The translations under genes were made by a program, and so were the position numbers. The notes below the pieces were generated by a model. That model saw only the letters and a list, made by a program, of their open reading frames with translations, was not told the DNA's origin and did not search any database. DNA of 64,000 bases from assembly GCF_900312745.1 (NCBI RefSeq), contig NZ_OMPD01000014.1, forward strand, positions 2,914,001-2,978,000. The letters are read 5' to 3'. Origin of the DNA: Aquimarina sp. AU58 (GTDB taxonomy: Bacteria > Bacteroidota > Bacteroidia > Flavobacteriales > Flavobacteriaceae). This document shows, piece after piece, positions 8,846-17,819 of the stretch (its first letter is position 1; each line of letters opens with the position of its first letter).

Positions 8846-8993
8846 GTATCAATTTATGGTAGAACATAAATTCTAAAACCATATTAATAATAACATCTAA
8901 GAGTATTCTAAAATATTGAAGTGCATTTTTTGTGTGTAGATTCAGGTTTTTTAAAAAATAAAACTACTTTTGAGTAGTAATAGTATTTATTAT

Positions 8994-9626
8994 ATGATGA
9001 AGAAATTTTTTCTTATTGTTTCTGCCCTAATGATGATCACATCTTTAACTGCTCAACAAGAGAGTGAAGAATTATATACTCGTGCAGGATTTAAATTTGG
9101 GCTTAATTATGCAAATATAACCGGAGATATAAAAAATACAGATGCGCGAGTGCGAATGCACCTGGGGGCTGTCATAGAATTTCCTGTATCTCAACGGTTT
9201 TTTGTACAGGCAGAAGTATTGTATACAGCACAAGGATATAAAGTTGATGATAATGGAGAAGAAAACAAAATCAGCTTAAATTATTTAACATTGCCTATTA
9301 TTGCTAAATATTATTTTACAAATAAATTTAGTTTGGAGACAGGACCACAACTGGCTATATTGGCAAATGCAACAGAATCTGCAGAGAATACTCCTGATGA
9401 GTTCTTTGATTCTTTTAATAGTTTTGATTTTAGTTGGGGATTTGGAGCTGGATATAAGACAGAGTCTGGTTTGTTTTTTCAATTACGATATAATCTGGGC
9501 CTAACAAATATTAATGATATTGATGCCTTAGATATAGATTTTAAACATTCTGTAGCGCAATTATCGGTTGGGTATTTGTTTAAAACTAAGAATAACCGAA
9601 GACGACAGGATCCTATTAATGAATAA
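8994..9626 (+). CDS. PorT-family outer-membrane beta-barrel protein
   Basis: About 210 residues. The frame is open from a TTG at 8970, but the ATG pair at 8994/8997 directly begins a normal signal peptide, MMKKFFLIVSALMMITSLTAQ, so that start is preferred. The mature protein has the PorT/outer_membrane_beta-barrel pattern: GFKFGLNYANITGD, then strands ending in aromatic residues (RFFVQAEVLYTAQGY, LNYLTLPIIAKYYF, FSLETGPQLAILAN, GLFFQLRYNLGLTNI) and the last strand AQLSVGYLF. Function unknown. The C-terminal tail KTKNNRRRQDPINE is charged. It lies 57 bases before aroQ; cotranscription is possible. Confidence 0.8.
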   Translation: MMKKFFLIVSALMMITSLTAQQESEELYTRAGFKFGLNYANITGDIKNTDARVRMHLGAVIEFPVSQRFFVQAEVLYTAQGYKVDDNGEENKISLNYLTLPIIAKYYFTNKFSLETGPQLAILANATESAENTPDEFFDSFNSFDFSWGFGAGYKTESGLFFQLRYNLGLTNINDIDALDIDFKHSVAQLSVGYLFKTKNNRRRQDPINE

Positions 9627-9682
9627 TAAGCATATAATACATAATTGTTTGTTATGAGTTAAACTACTAAAAAATTAAACGT

Positions 9683-10102
9683 GTGAAATTACTAATCTTA
9701 AATGGCCCTAATCTAAATCTCCTAGGTAAAAGAGAGCCAGAAGTATATGGAAATCAAACTTTTGATGAATTCTTTACTCAATTACAATCTGACTTTTCTA
9801 CACTAGAATTATCTTACTATCAATCTAATATAGAAGGGGAGTTGATCACTAAAATACAGGAAGCAGATGATTGGTGTGATGGAGTTATCCTTAATGCGGG
9901 CGCGTATACTCATACTTCTATTGGTATAGGAGATGCTATAAAGGCAATATCAATTCCTGTTGTAGAAGTACATATATCAAATACTTTTGGCAGAGAAGAG
10001 TTTAGACATCAATCTTATATATCACCAAATGCAAAAGGTGTTATTCTTGGGTTTGGTTTACAAAGCTATATACTGGCAATACAAAGTTTTTCTAAAAAAT
10101 AG
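9683..10102 (+). CDS. aroQ: 3-dehydroquinate dehydratase, type II
   Basis: 139 residues, the standard length of the dodecameric type II enzyme that dehydrates 3-dehydroquinate in the shikimate pathway. It starts at a GTG (9683-9685), since MKLLILNGPNLNLLG is the conserved N-terminus. Visible catalytic features are NGPNLNLLGKREPEVYG with the lid Arg and catalytic Tyr, NAGAYTHTSIGIGDA, VHISN and the REEFRHQSYISP segment. A long, clean terminator follows at 10142. Confidence 0.97.
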   Translation: MKLLILNGPNLNLLGKREPEVYGNQTFDEFFTQLQSDFSTLELSYYQSNIEGELITKIQEADDWCDGVILNAGAYTHTSIGIGDAIKAISIPVVEVHISNTFGREEFRHQSYISPNAKGVILGFGLQSYILAIQSFSKK

Positions 10103-10141
10103 TTGAGAATAAAAACACCTGTTTTTAAAATAATTAATATA

Positions 10142-10178
10142 AAAATGCCTTATTATCCAAGATAATAAGGCATTTTTT
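10142..10178. terminator. Bidirectional intrinsic terminator
   Basis: AAAATGCCTTATTATC pairs perfectly with GATAATAAGGCATTTT across a CAA loop, followed by T residues. It separates the convergent aroQ and lpd genes. Confidence 0.92.
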
Positions 10179-10194
10179 AAGATATATAACTTAT

Positions 10195-11586
10195 TTATAG
10201 ATGAATTACTTCATCGTATGCATCTGCTACTGCTTCCATTACAGCTTCACTCATTGTAGGGTGAGGGTGGATAGCTTTTAATACTTCGTGACCAGTAGTT
10301 TCTAATTTTCTACCTAATACAGCTTCTGCAATCATATCGGTAACTCCGGCACCAATCATATGACAACCTAGCCACTCACCATATTTTGCATCAAAAATCA
10401 CCTTTACAAAACCATCCTTGGTTCCTGCTGCACTAGCTTTACCTGAGGCAGAAAAAGGGAATTTTCCAACTTTTAATTCGTAACCAGCTTCTTTGGCTTG
10501 CTTTTCGGTCATTCCTACACTTGCAATTTCTGGAGAAGCATATGTACAACCAGGAATATTTCCATAATCGATTGGTTCTACATGCATTCCTGCAATTTTC
10601 TCAACACAGGTAATTCCTTCTGCAGAGGCAACATGAGCCAGGGCAGGGCCAGAGACTACATCTCCAATTGCATAAATTCCCGGGATATTGGTTTGATACC
10701 AATCGTTTACTACAATTTTATCTCTGTCTGTAGCGATACCTAATTCTTCTAAGCCGATATTTTCTATATTGGTTTTAATACCTACTGCAGATAATACAAT
10801 ATCTGCTTCGAGAATTTCTTCTCCTTTTTTAGTTTTTACCGTTGCTTTTACGCCATCACCACTTGTATCAACACTTTCTACAGAAGAATTGGTCATTACC
10901 TTAATTCCTGCTTTTTTGAAATTACGTTCAAACTGTTTTGATACTTCTTCATCTTCAAGAGGAACGAGGTTAGGTAAAAATTCTACGATAGTAACTTCTG
11001 TACCCATTGCATTATAGAAATGCGCAAATTCGACTCCAATTGCTCCCGATCCCACCACAATCATTTTCTTTGGTTGAGATTCTAAGGTCATTGCCTGTCT
11101 GTATCCAATTACTTTTTTACCATCTTGGGGTAAGTTAGGTAGCTCTCTAGATCTAGCTCCTGTTGCTACAATAATATGTTTTGCTTCATAATCAGTTGCT
11201 TTTCCATCTGCATCTGTTACTGTTATTTTATTACTGGCTTTTAATTTTCCAAAACCTTCAAGAACATCGATTTTATTTTTCTTCATAAGAAACTGAACTC
11301 CTTTGCTCATTCCTTCTGCTACACCACGACTACGTTTTACAACTGCATCAAAATCTTTATCAAATTTATCTACAGTAAGACCATAATCAGAAGCATGTTT
11401 TAAGTATTCAAATACCTGAGCACTTTTTAATAGTGCTTTTGTAGGGATACATCCCCAGTTTAAGCATACTCCGCCTAAACTTTCTTTTTCAATTACTGCG
11501 GTTTTAAACCCTAATTGCGAAGCTCTAATTGCAGCTACATAACCCCCAGGACCACTTCCTAAAACGATGATATCATATGTGTTCAT
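10195..11586 (-). CDS. lpd: Dihydrolipoyl dehydrogenase (E3)
   Basis: 463-residue FAD disulfide oxidoreductase that re-oxidises dihydrolipoamide of the 2-oxoacid dehydrogenase complexes with NAD. The N-terminal FAD fold is YDIIVLGSGPGGYVAAIRASQLG; the redox disulfide is in GGVCLNWGCIPTKALL; the NAD fold is MIVVGSGAIGVEFAHFYNAMG; the second FAD motif is IPGIYAIGDVV; the C-terminal catalytic His-Glu pair is in HPHPTMSEAVMEA. Length is standard. It is monocistronic with a probable promoter at 11609-11637; E1/E2 genes are not adjacent. Confidence 0.96.
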   Translation of the reverse strand: MNTYDIIVLGSGPGGYVAAIRASQLGFKTAVIEKESLGGVCLNWGCIPTKALLKSAQVFEYLKHASDYGLTVDKFDKDFDAVVKRSRGVAEGMSKGVQFLMKKNKIDVLEGFGKLKASNKITVTDADGKATDYEAKHIIVATGARSRELPNLPQDGKKVIGYRQAMTLESQPKKMIVVGSGAIGVEFAHFYNAMGTEVTIVEFLPNLVPLEDEEVSKQFERNFKKAGIKVMTNSSVESVDTSGDGVKATVKTKKGEEILEADIVLSAVGIKTNIENIGLEELGIATDRDKIVVNDWYQTNIPGIYAIGDVVSGPALAHVASAEGITCVEKIAGMHVEPIDYGNIPGCTYASPEIASVGMTEKQAKEAGYELKVGKFPFSASGKASAAGTKDGFVKVIFDAKYGEWLGCHMIGAGVTDMIAEAVLGRKLETTGHEVLKAIHPHPTMSEAVMEAVADAYDEVIHL

Positions 11587-11608
11587 AAATGTCGATTTTT
11601 TGAAGTCA

Positions 11609-11637
11609 CGAATTTAAGGATAATTCGGCTAACCAAA
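11609..11637 (-). promoter_or_regulatory. Probable lpd promoter
   Basis: On the minus strand TTTG (11637-11634), 17 bases, then TAAATTCG (11616-11609), close to the Bacteroidota TTTG/TAnnTTTG pattern. It is 23 bases upstream of the lpd ATG. Confidence 0.4.
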
Positions 11638-11683
11638 AAAGGATTTAAGTATTCCTAAGAATAAGATTTTCATTAAAAAGGAC

Positions 11684-11715
11684 AAAAAAACACCACGTTA
11701 TATGAACATGGTGTT
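11684..11715 (-). terminator. Intrinsic terminator of the lipoprotein/msrB group
   Basis: AACACCA (11689-11695) pairs with TGGTGTT (11709-11715), with further pairing inside the loop. On the minus strand the stem runs into TTTTTTTGTCC. It follows the minus-strand lipoprotein gene ending at 11780. Confidence 0.7.
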
Positions 11716-11779
11716 AATTTTTAGTGGTTTTTATTATAATTAGTACGTATTATAAAATATAATTGAATTATGTATTTCT

Positions 11780-12256
11780 TTAAAAATCTAATTTAAGAGC
11801 TGATTGTACGGCTTTAAAATCAGAGAAATCTATTTTTGAATTGTTTGCAAAGGTCGATGGTACTATTACTATTCTAAATACTTGATCATCTGTAAAGTTT
11901 GTTCCGATAAGATTAATATCTGGAGTATCTAATAGAATATCTACATCATTTAGAGTAAAATTAAATCTATATGTCAATTTACCTCCGTTGTCTAATTCAA
12001 TCAGAGGAGTTGGAACCGGTTCCCATACGTCGCGACCATCAACAACATTTTCCAACCTATATACTAAAACTACATCTGCTTCAAAAACTTCTATACCAGA
12101 AGGAAAAGGGATATTAACAGCATATTCAGGAGCAATGAAGTCTACATTGTCGATCTCGAATGTTTGTCCTATAGTATCAAAATCTGTATCATCATCGTTA
12201 GAACAAGATGTAAATATAAATGTGGCTAGACATAGTAGTGCGAAAATTTTTCTCAT
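11780..12256 (-). CDS. Small lipoprotein of unknown function
   Basis: 158 residues. Signal MRKIFALLCLATFIFTS then the lipobox Cys of TSC and SNDDDTDFD, the Bacteroidota surface-lipoprotein signal. The mature part is acidic and beta-rich (GQTFEIDNVDFIAPEYAVNI, VVLVYRLENVVDGRDVWEPVP, KLTYRFNFTLNDVDILLD, VFRIVIVPS). I do not recognise a named domain, though similar short lipoproteins are common in marine flavobacteria. It starts 27 bases after the msrB gene at 12284 ends, and may be the last gene of that transcript before the terminator at 11684. Confidence 0.7.
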   Translation of the reverse strand: MRKIFALLCLATFIFTSCSNDDDTDFDTIGQTFEIDNVDFIAPEYAVNIPFPSGIEVFEADVVLVYRLENVVDGRDVWEPVPTPLIELDNGGKLTYRFNFTLNDVDILLDTPDINLIGTNFTDDQVFRIVIVPSTFANNSKIDFSDFKAVQSALKLDF

Positions 12257-12283
12257 GAATTCTAAATTTTATTTATTATCGAT

Positions 12284-12691
12284 TTATTTTTTATTAAAGT
12301 CTATACTAACAGAGTTTACACAATAACGTTGACCTGTAGTTGTTGGGCCATCATTAAATACATGACCTAAGTGACTACCGCAGTTTGCACATAATATTTC
12401 TGTACGTATCATACTGTGCGATGTATCTTTTATATATTCTACTCTTCCTTCTATTGATTCATCAAAACTTGGCCAGCCACATCCCGAATCAAATTTAGAA
12501 ACACTTTTAAATAAAGGTGTATCACAAGCCATGCAGGTATATGCTCCATCTTCAAAATGCATATTATATTCTCCGGTAAATGGTCTTTCGGTTCCTTTTT
12601 GTCTCAATACTCTATATTGTTCTTCTGTTAGCTTCTTTTTCCATTCAGCTTCAGATTTTTGTATCGGATACTTGCTCATTTTTTTACTCAT
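12284..12691 (-). CDS. msrB: Peptide-methionine (R)-S-oxide reductase, cytoplasmic
   Basis: 135-residue MsrB that reduces methionine-R-sulfoxide in proteins. No signal peptide (MSKKMSKYPIQKSEAEWKKKLTEEQYRVLRQKGTERPFTGEY). The four zinc cysteines are in CMACDTPLF and CANCGSHLGHVF, and the catalytic cysteine is in the C-terminal QRYCVNSVSIDF. Length and motif order are standard. Its start overlaps the end of a second, exported msrB by 8 bases, so the two are translated from one message and serve two compartments. Confidence 0.95.
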   Translation of the reverse strand: MSKKMSKYPIQKSEAEWKKKLTEEQYRVLRQKGTERPFTGEYNMHFEDGAYTCMACDTPLFKSVSKFDSGCGWPSFDESIEGRVEYIKDTSHSMIRTEILCANCGSHLGHVFNDGPTTTGQRYCVNSVSIDFNKK

Positions 12692-13166
12692 TAGATTTAA
12701 ACACTAGAGCATCACCATTAATGCAATGTCTCATTCCTGTTGTTTCTTTGGGCCCATCACTAAATACATGGCCTAAATGTCCACCACATGTTCCACATAG
12801 TAGCTCGGATCTAGCATATCCTAATTTATGATCTATATCGTTATCAATGCTTCCTTCTATTGCGCGATCAAAACTTGGCCAACCTGTTCCGCTATCAAAT
12901 TTGTATTTACTTTCGTATAGCGGAGTATTACATGCAGCGCAATAAAATGTACCATGAGTATATAATTTGTTTAAAGGGCTAGAAAATGGTCTCTCTGTCC
13001 CGGCTTGTCTAAGAATATAGTATTGTTCGGATGTTAGAATCTTTTTCCATTCGGCATCCGTTTTAGAAACTGCATATACTTTACTCTCTTTTTTATCCTC
13101 TTTTTGCGCTGTACTTGTACAACTTATTGCCAGAATACTAATACATAATACAATAAAACGTTTCAT
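12684..13166 (-). CDS. msrB: Peptide-methionine (R)-S-oxide reductase, lipoprotein form
   Basis: 160 residues. The N-terminus MKRFIVLCISILAISC-TSTAQ is a lipoprotein signal with Cys16 as the likely lipidated residue, so this copy probably acts in the periplasm or outer membrane. Then a complete MsrB domain: ERPFSSPLNKLYTHGTFYCAACNTPLYESKYKFDSGTGWPSFD, zinc Cys pairs CAAC and CGTC, and the catalytic Cys in GMRHCINGDAL (His in place of the Tyr of the cytoplasmic copy). It is the first gene of the msrB-msrB group. Confidence 0.93.
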   Translation of the reverse strand: MKRFIVLCISILAISCTSTAQKEDKKESKVYAVSKTDAEWKKILTSEQYYILRQAGTERPFSSPLNKLYTHGTFYCAACNTPLYESKYKFDSGTGWPSFDRAIEGSIDNDIDHKLGYARSELLCGTCGGHLGHVFSDGPKETTGMRHCINGDALVFKSNE

Positions 13167-13237
13167 AGTTTTTCTAATTTTAATTATAGTTATACCTAAG
13201 TAGTCGTATAAACTGGCTTAGAATAACTAATCAATAA

Positions 13238-14107
13238 CTATTCCAAAATAAATTCTATGATTTTAGATATTACTTTTGGATCTCCCAAAATTTTTCGGTG
13301 GCCTAATTGTTCGGTAAGAAGTAGTTGTCCGTTTTCTAGATTATTAATGATTTCATGAGCTGCACTATAATGTACATCAACATCATTTTTATCATGTACT
13401 ACTAGAGTAGGTATGTTAACTCCGGTAGCAGAGGTTGCTCCAGAGTAATTGTCAAGATCTTCTCCATACCTTTTATCAAAGTATGTTTTTAATAAACGCC
13501 CCACTTTTTGGTTTAATTGTAAGTTTTTTGCAAAATTTTTAGTGATTGCAGTAATACTATTGGCTGTACCAATAATAACCAAGGATTTGATTTGTAATCC
13601 GAAACGAGTAGTTCTTAATAATGACATTCCACCTAATGAATGCCCTATTGCAGCTTCAAATGGACCGTGAGTTTTTTCTAATTGGTAAATTGTTTCGATA
13701 AAAAAGGGCAGCATACTTCTTTTTCCCGGAGCATGACCATGTGCTGGAGCATCAAAACTTACAGTGCTATATCCACATTCTAATAATTGATCTGCAATTT
13801 TTGAAAGTTGTGTCCCACTTCCAGACCAACCGTGAGCTAAAAGAATTTTTTTATCAGAATTCCCATAATTATATACGATAACCTCTCGGTTAATTTTTTT
13901 AATTCGAATTCTTTCTTTTTTACTTTTTTCATACATTTCTTTCTCTCTATCGGGCATTTTATAACCAAAAGGAGTTAAGAATATTCTGGCAGCAAATCTT
14001 GAAGCCAGAAGAGGGGATATCCAATTCAATATTTTTGCAGTATATACAATAGATTTAGGAATTAGAAGTGCCTGTACAGGGATTAGGTCTTTGTCTGCTT
14101 TAGCCAT
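13238..14107 (-). CDS. Alpha/beta hydrolase
   Basis: 289-residue alpha/beta-hydrolase fold protein. Visible are the oxyanion-side LLAHGWSGSG (about residue 89), the nucleophile elbow GHSLGGMSLL (about 155), a late acid VHDKNDVDVHYSAA and the catalytic His in LGHRKIL. An extra N-terminal part of about 80 residues (IPVQALLIPKSIVYTAKILNWISPLLASRFAARIFLTPFGYKMPD) is hydrophobic and may lie against the membrane. No signal peptide. The substrate cannot be told from sequence; an esterase or lipase-like role is likely. Stands alone. Confidence 0.85.
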   Translation of the reverse strand: MAKADKDLIPVQALLIPKSIVYTAKILNWISPLLASRFAARIFLTPFGYKMPDREKEMYEKSKKERIRIKKINREVIVYNYGNSDKKILLAHGWSGSGTQLSKIADQLLECGYSTVSFDAPAHGHAPGKRSMLPFFIETIYQLEKTHGPFEAAIGHSLGGMSLLRTTRFGLQIKSLVIIGTANSITAITKNFAKNLQLNQKVGRLLKTYFDKRYGEDLDNYSGATSATGVNIPTLVVHDKNDVDVHYSAAHEIINNLENGQLLLTEQLGHRKILGDPKVISKIIEFILE

Positions 14108-14362
14108 TAAATAGGTGTTTATTGAAAGGATAAAAGTTAAATAACAACTGTTCTTGAAATATACAATGATGATAAATTAATAGTATACAAAAAAACGTAA
14201 AGAAACAAAAAATGTCTAGTTTTTACATACATATTAGGACTTATATGAATTCTGATAAGATAGTAAAAATAAAATGTAAATAGATTAAATATATCTTCTC
14301 AATTCTTTCATATAACCTTTAAAAGTGTTTAATTTTGTAGTTTATTTTTTAATAGGAGTTAC

Positions 14363-15883
14363 ATGGGATTACAACCCAAAAGGGTAGATAAAAAAGAGCA
14401 AAAAGTACTTTACGATTATCAGAAACGGGATATAGATAAGATATTTAGTCGCCTTAAAGAATTTTCTCAAAAATATAATCTGTTGTATCAACTTCCTACC
14501 GGAGGAGGAAAGACGGTTATTTTTTCTGAAATTGTTAGAAGATATATAGAATCCACTCGAAAAAAAGTCGTTGTTCTTACACATCGAATTGAACTTTGTG
14601 GTCAAACCTCAAAAATGCTGACTGAGTTTGGGGTAAAGAATAAAATCATAAATAGCTCTGTTAAGGAACTCGATGATCAAAACGAATATATGTGTTTTGT
14701 TGCAATGGTAGAAACCCTTAATAACAGGCTTAATGATGATCATTTAGAACTTTATAATGTAGGAATGGTTATTATCGATGAAGCTCACTATAATTCGTTT
14801 AGAAAGCTTTTTAAATTTTTTAACAATTGTTTTATCCTTGGGGTTACTGCTACACCACTTAGTTCTAATATGAAACTCCCGATGAAGGATAATTATAATG
14901 AATTGATTGTTGGTGATACAATTAGTTCATTAATTAATAGCGGGTTTTTAGCTAAACCTGTAATTTATACCTATGATGTTGGATTAGGATCATTGAAAAT
15001 AGGGATGAATGGAGATTATACTGTAAAATCTTCAGAAGACCTGTATACCAACATGTTAATGCAGGATAAGCTATTGCATGCTTATGAGGAAAGATCAAAA
15101 GGTAAAAAAACATTGATTTTTAATAACGGAATCAATACTTCTATTTATGTTTATGAAACTTTTAAAAAAGCCGGATATCCCATTCGTCACCTTGATAATA
15201 CAAATAGTAAGCAAGAAAGAGAAGATATTTTGGTATGGTTTAAAAGTACAAGTGATGCAATACTTACTTCTGTGAGTATTCTTACCACAGGATTTGATGA
15301 ACCCACAGTAGAGAGTATTATTCTTAATAGAGCGACAAAATCACTTACATTATATTTTCAGATGATTGGTAGGGGATCTCGTATATTACCTACTAAGCCA
15401 GAATTTTCAATAATCGATTTAGGAAACAATACGGCAAGATTTGGATTGTGGAATTCTGATGTTGACTGGCAATCTATTTTTAGGTCGCCAGATTTCTATT
15501 ATGATAATCTGGTAGGGGATGAGGAGATAGAACGTAATTTTAGGTATGTACTACCAGAAGAGTTAAGAAAAGAGTTTTTAAAATCTGAAGATATTGATTT
15601 TGATATCGAAGCCGAATATGCAAAAACAAAACGTTATGGGCATAGAAGTTTAACGGTTCTTGAAAAATCTATAGAGCAGCATGCTGTAATGTGCGTGCAA
15701 AATAGTGAAGATGTTTTTGATGCACGAATCCTAAGTAAACTTTTGGATCAGGACATAGAATATCGTGTACGTAGATATTCTTATTGTATTAGTAAAAGCA
15801 CTAAAAACTACAGAGATTGGTTAGAAGAAGATTATAAACGAAAATTGAGATCTAAAATCAATCAGCTATTCATGGATGATTAA
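14363..15883 (+). CDS. DEAD/DEAH-box (SF2) helicase
   Basis: 506-residue SF2 ATPase. Motif I is LPTGGGKTVIF (about residue 44), motif II VIIDEAHYNSF, motif III GVTATPL, and motif VI QMIGRGSRIL; so both RecA-like domains are present (about 20-200 and 215-370). The C-terminal 130 residues (RYVLPEELRKEFLKSEDIDFDIEAEY...) match no domain I know. The layout resembles the type III restriction/UvsW-like branch of SF2, but there is no adjacent methylase or nuclease gene, so I see no reason to call it restriction-related. Monocistronic, convergent with the oxidoreductase at 15890. Confidence 0.88.
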   Translation: MGLQPKRVDKKEQKVLYDYQKRDIDKIFSRLKEFSQKYNLLYQLPTGGGKTVIFSEIVRRYIESTRKKVVVLTHRIELCGQTSKMLTEFGVKNKIINSSVKELDDQNEYMCFVAMVETLNNRLNDDHLELYNVGMVIIDEAHYNSFRKLFKFFNNCFILGVTATPLSSNMKLPMKDNYNELIVGDTISSLINSGFLAKPVIYTYDVGLGSLKIGMNGDYTVKSSEDLYTNMLMQDKLLHAYEERSKGKKTLIFNNGINTSIYVYETFKKAGYPIRHLDNTNSKQEREDILVWFKSTSDAILTSVSILTTGFDEPTVESIILNRATKSLTLYFQMIGRGSRILPTKPEFSIIDLGNNTARFGLWNSDVDWQSIFRSPDFYYDNLVGDEEIERNFRYVLPEELRKEFLKSEDIDFDIEAEYAKTKRYGHRSLTVLEKSIEQHAVMCVQNSEDVFDARILSKLLDQDIEYRVRRYSYCISKSTKNYRDWLEEDYKRKLRSKINQLFMDD

Positions 15884-15889
15884 TAGTAA

Positions 15890-16924
15890 TTATACTTTTA
15901 CAATTAATTTCCCCATATTTTTCCCGTAGAAAAGCATATTTAGAGCATTGGGCAGGTTTTCAAACCCTTCAATAATTGTTTCTTTGTATTTTATTGACTT
16001 ATCGATAACCCATGGAGTCATTTCTTTAAGCATTTCATCCATTTTATGATTATAATCTCTTGCTAATACTCCTTGTATTGTTGCTCTCTTATATAGTAAT
16101 TTATGTAAAAACCGAGGGCCCAATTCTGGATTATCCAACCCTCCTGAATACTGAGAAATTTGACCGCAAATTATGATCCTTGCATTAGTATTTATTAATT
16201 CGAATATAGCATCGGTGATAAAACCTCCTACATTATCATAATATATATCTATTCCTTCTGGGCATATTCTAGAAAGTTCATTTTTCATTTCTATAGCAGA
16301 GGGGTGTTTTTTATAGTTGATTATAGCATCTACTTTCAGCTCATCTTGTAGATATTTGGTCTTTTTATCTGATCCAGCAATACCTACCACTTTACATCCT
16401 TTTAATTTTGCTATCTGTACAACAATTTGCCCAACCGCTCCAGAGGCACCAGACACGACAATAGTTTCTCCTGTTTTAGGTTTTCCAACTTCAATTAACC
16501 CAAAATATGCAATACGCGCAGGCATTCCTAATACTCCTAATGCGGTAGTTACAGGAGTTTGGTTTGGGTCTAATTTCCGAAGATTATTAGCTTCAGTAAT
16601 TGCATATTCTTGCCAACCAGTGTATGATAATACCCAATCACCAGTTTTAAGAGAAGTGTTAGAACCGTTTATAGCTATTATTTGACCAACTACTGCTCCG
16701 CCTTGAATAGTATTTAAAGGATGAGGACTTTCCCAGGTGTTTTTACTGGATTGCTGAATGCGCATATATGGGTCTATACTAAAATATTCTGATTTTATCA
16801 ATGCTTCACCAGGTTTAAGATATAACTTAGAAATGGTCGCTTCTTGTATGGTATAATGACTATTGTCTACTAATTTCTCAGGTCTTTTAGTATAAATCCA
16901 TTGCCTGTTTCTTAATGTTGTCAT
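15890..16924 (-). CDS. NADP-dependent medium-chain oxidoreductase (PTGR/CurA-like)
   Basis: 344-residue zinc-independent MDR protein that reduces activated double bonds (alkenal/enone) with NADPH. N-terminal start RNRQWIYTKRPEKLV and SIDPYMR are signatures of the PTGR/leukotriene-B4-dehydrogenase branch; the Rossmann motif is VVSGASGAVGQIVVQIAKLKGCKVVGIAGSDKK at about 149; then IDIYYDNVGG and AARIIICGQIS-type strands. No zinc-binding cysteines. It lies 90 bases after the PhzF gene, but a 20-bp-arm palindrome stands in between, so it may be a separate transcript with its own operator. Confidence 0.9.
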   Translation of the reverse strand: MTTLRNRQWIYTKRPEKLVDNSHYTIQEATISKLYLKPGEALIKSEYFSIDPYMRIQQSSKNTWESPHPLNTIQGGAVVGQIIAINGSNTSLKTGDWVLSYTGWQEYAITEANNLRKLDPNQTPVTTALGVLGMPARIAYFGLIEVGKPKTGETIVVSGASGAVGQIVVQIAKLKGCKVVGIAGSDKKTKYLQDELKVDAIINYKKHPSAIEMKNELSRICPEGIDIYYDNVGGFITDAIFELINTNARIIICGQISQYSGGLDNPELGPRFLHKLLYKRATIQGVLARDYNHKMDEMLKEMTPWVIDKSIKYKETIIEGFENLPNALNMLFYGKNMGKLIVKV

Positions 16925-16957
16925 AATATGTATTAATAATATGATAGTATACTGTGT

Positions 16958-17001
16958 TAATTTTGTAATACCAAATACTACTATTTGGTATTACAAAATT
17001 A
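16958..17001. repeat. 44-bp perfect palindrome upstream of the oxidoreductase gene
   Basis: Arms of 20 bp (core AATTTTGTAATACCAAATA at 16959-16977 and its exact reverse complement at 16982-17000, plus one further pair) around a 4-base centre. No T-run follows outside the stem, so it is a poor terminator; it ends 33 bases before the start codon at 16924. It could be an operator for a dimeric regulator, or a terminator of the PhzF operon ending at 17015. Confidence 0.7.
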
Positions 17002-17014
17002 CACTTTCTACAAA

Positions 17015-17800
17015 TTATATTTCTATTTCTCCAATAAGGTATGGAACCGAATGTCCGCTAAGGAAAACACGGTTTCCATCTAATTTGCAATCTAATTCTC
17101 CTCTACGAGCAGACAATTGCTGAGCTTTAAGATTATTTTTCCCTAGTTTTTTAGCCCAAAATGGGACCAGAGAGGTATGAGCAGAGCCTGTAACCGGGTC
17201 TTCGGGTTGAATAATCCCATTTGCATCAAATACACGAGAAACAAAATCTGCATGTTTTCCTTCGGCAGTGATTACAATACATAAATAGGGTAGGTCTTTA
17301 AGTAAATCGAGTTTAGGATTCTCATTTAATACTTCTTCTTCAGACGAAAGTGTGATTACCAAATCACGAGCAGCAAAAGTAGCAATAGGTTTTGCGTTCA
17401 GAGCCTGATAAATTTCGGATGGAATTTCAATAGGTTCTGGTGGTCTCGAAGGAAAATCTAATGTGATTGTTCCGTTATTCTCTTTTTGGGCTTTTAGAAT
17501 TCCGCTTTTTGAAGAAAACGTAATTTCGTTGATAGAATCGTCAAGATAGTTGAAAATTACATATGCCGATGCAAGTGTAGCATGACCACATAAGTCAATT
17601 TCTGCATGAGGCATAAACCATCTTATTTCATAGATGTCATCTTTTTTTACAAAAAAACCGGTTTCTGCCAAATTGTTTTCTACTGCAATGTTCTGTAGAG
17701 TTTGGTCCTCTAACCAATGTGGTAAATGACATATTGCGGCAGGATTACCCCCAAATAGTGTTTTGGTAAAAGCATCGATCTGATACATTGAAATTTTCAT
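17015..17800 (-). CDS. PhzF family isomerase
   Basis: 261 residues, PhzF/diaminopimelate-epimerase fold. Signatures seen: QIDAFTKTLFGGNPAAICHLPHWLED, the catalytic-Glu region VENNLAETGFF, DLCGHATLASAYV (about 72) and the C-terminal EDPVTGSAHTSLVPFWAKKLG. Best known member is the phenazine enzyme PhzF, but most homologues outside phenazine clusters have unknown substrates and there are no phenazine genes here. It is the last gene of a cupin-SDR-PhzF operon (19 bases after the SDR gene), so it probably shares control by the ArsR protein at 18852. Confidence 0.9.
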   Translation of the reverse strand: MKISMYQIDAFTKTLFGGNPAAICHLPHWLEDQTLQNIAVENNLAETGFFVKKDDIYEIRWFMPHAEIDLCGHATLASAYVIFNYLDDSINEITFSSKSGILKAQKENNGTITLDFPSRPPEPIEIPSEIYQALNAKPIATFAARDLVITLSSEEEVLNENPKLDLLKDLPYLCIVITAEGKHADFVSRVFDANGIIQPEDPVTGSAHTSLVPFWAKKLGKNNLKAQQLSARRGELDCKLDGNRVFLSGHSVPYLIGEIEI

Positions 17801-17819
17801 GATTTTATGTGTTTTGTTT

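Noticed and set aside
14363-15883. Helicase gene as part of a restriction or phage-defence system
   Set aside because: No methylase, nuclease or other defence gene is adjacent; neighbours are metabolic genes.
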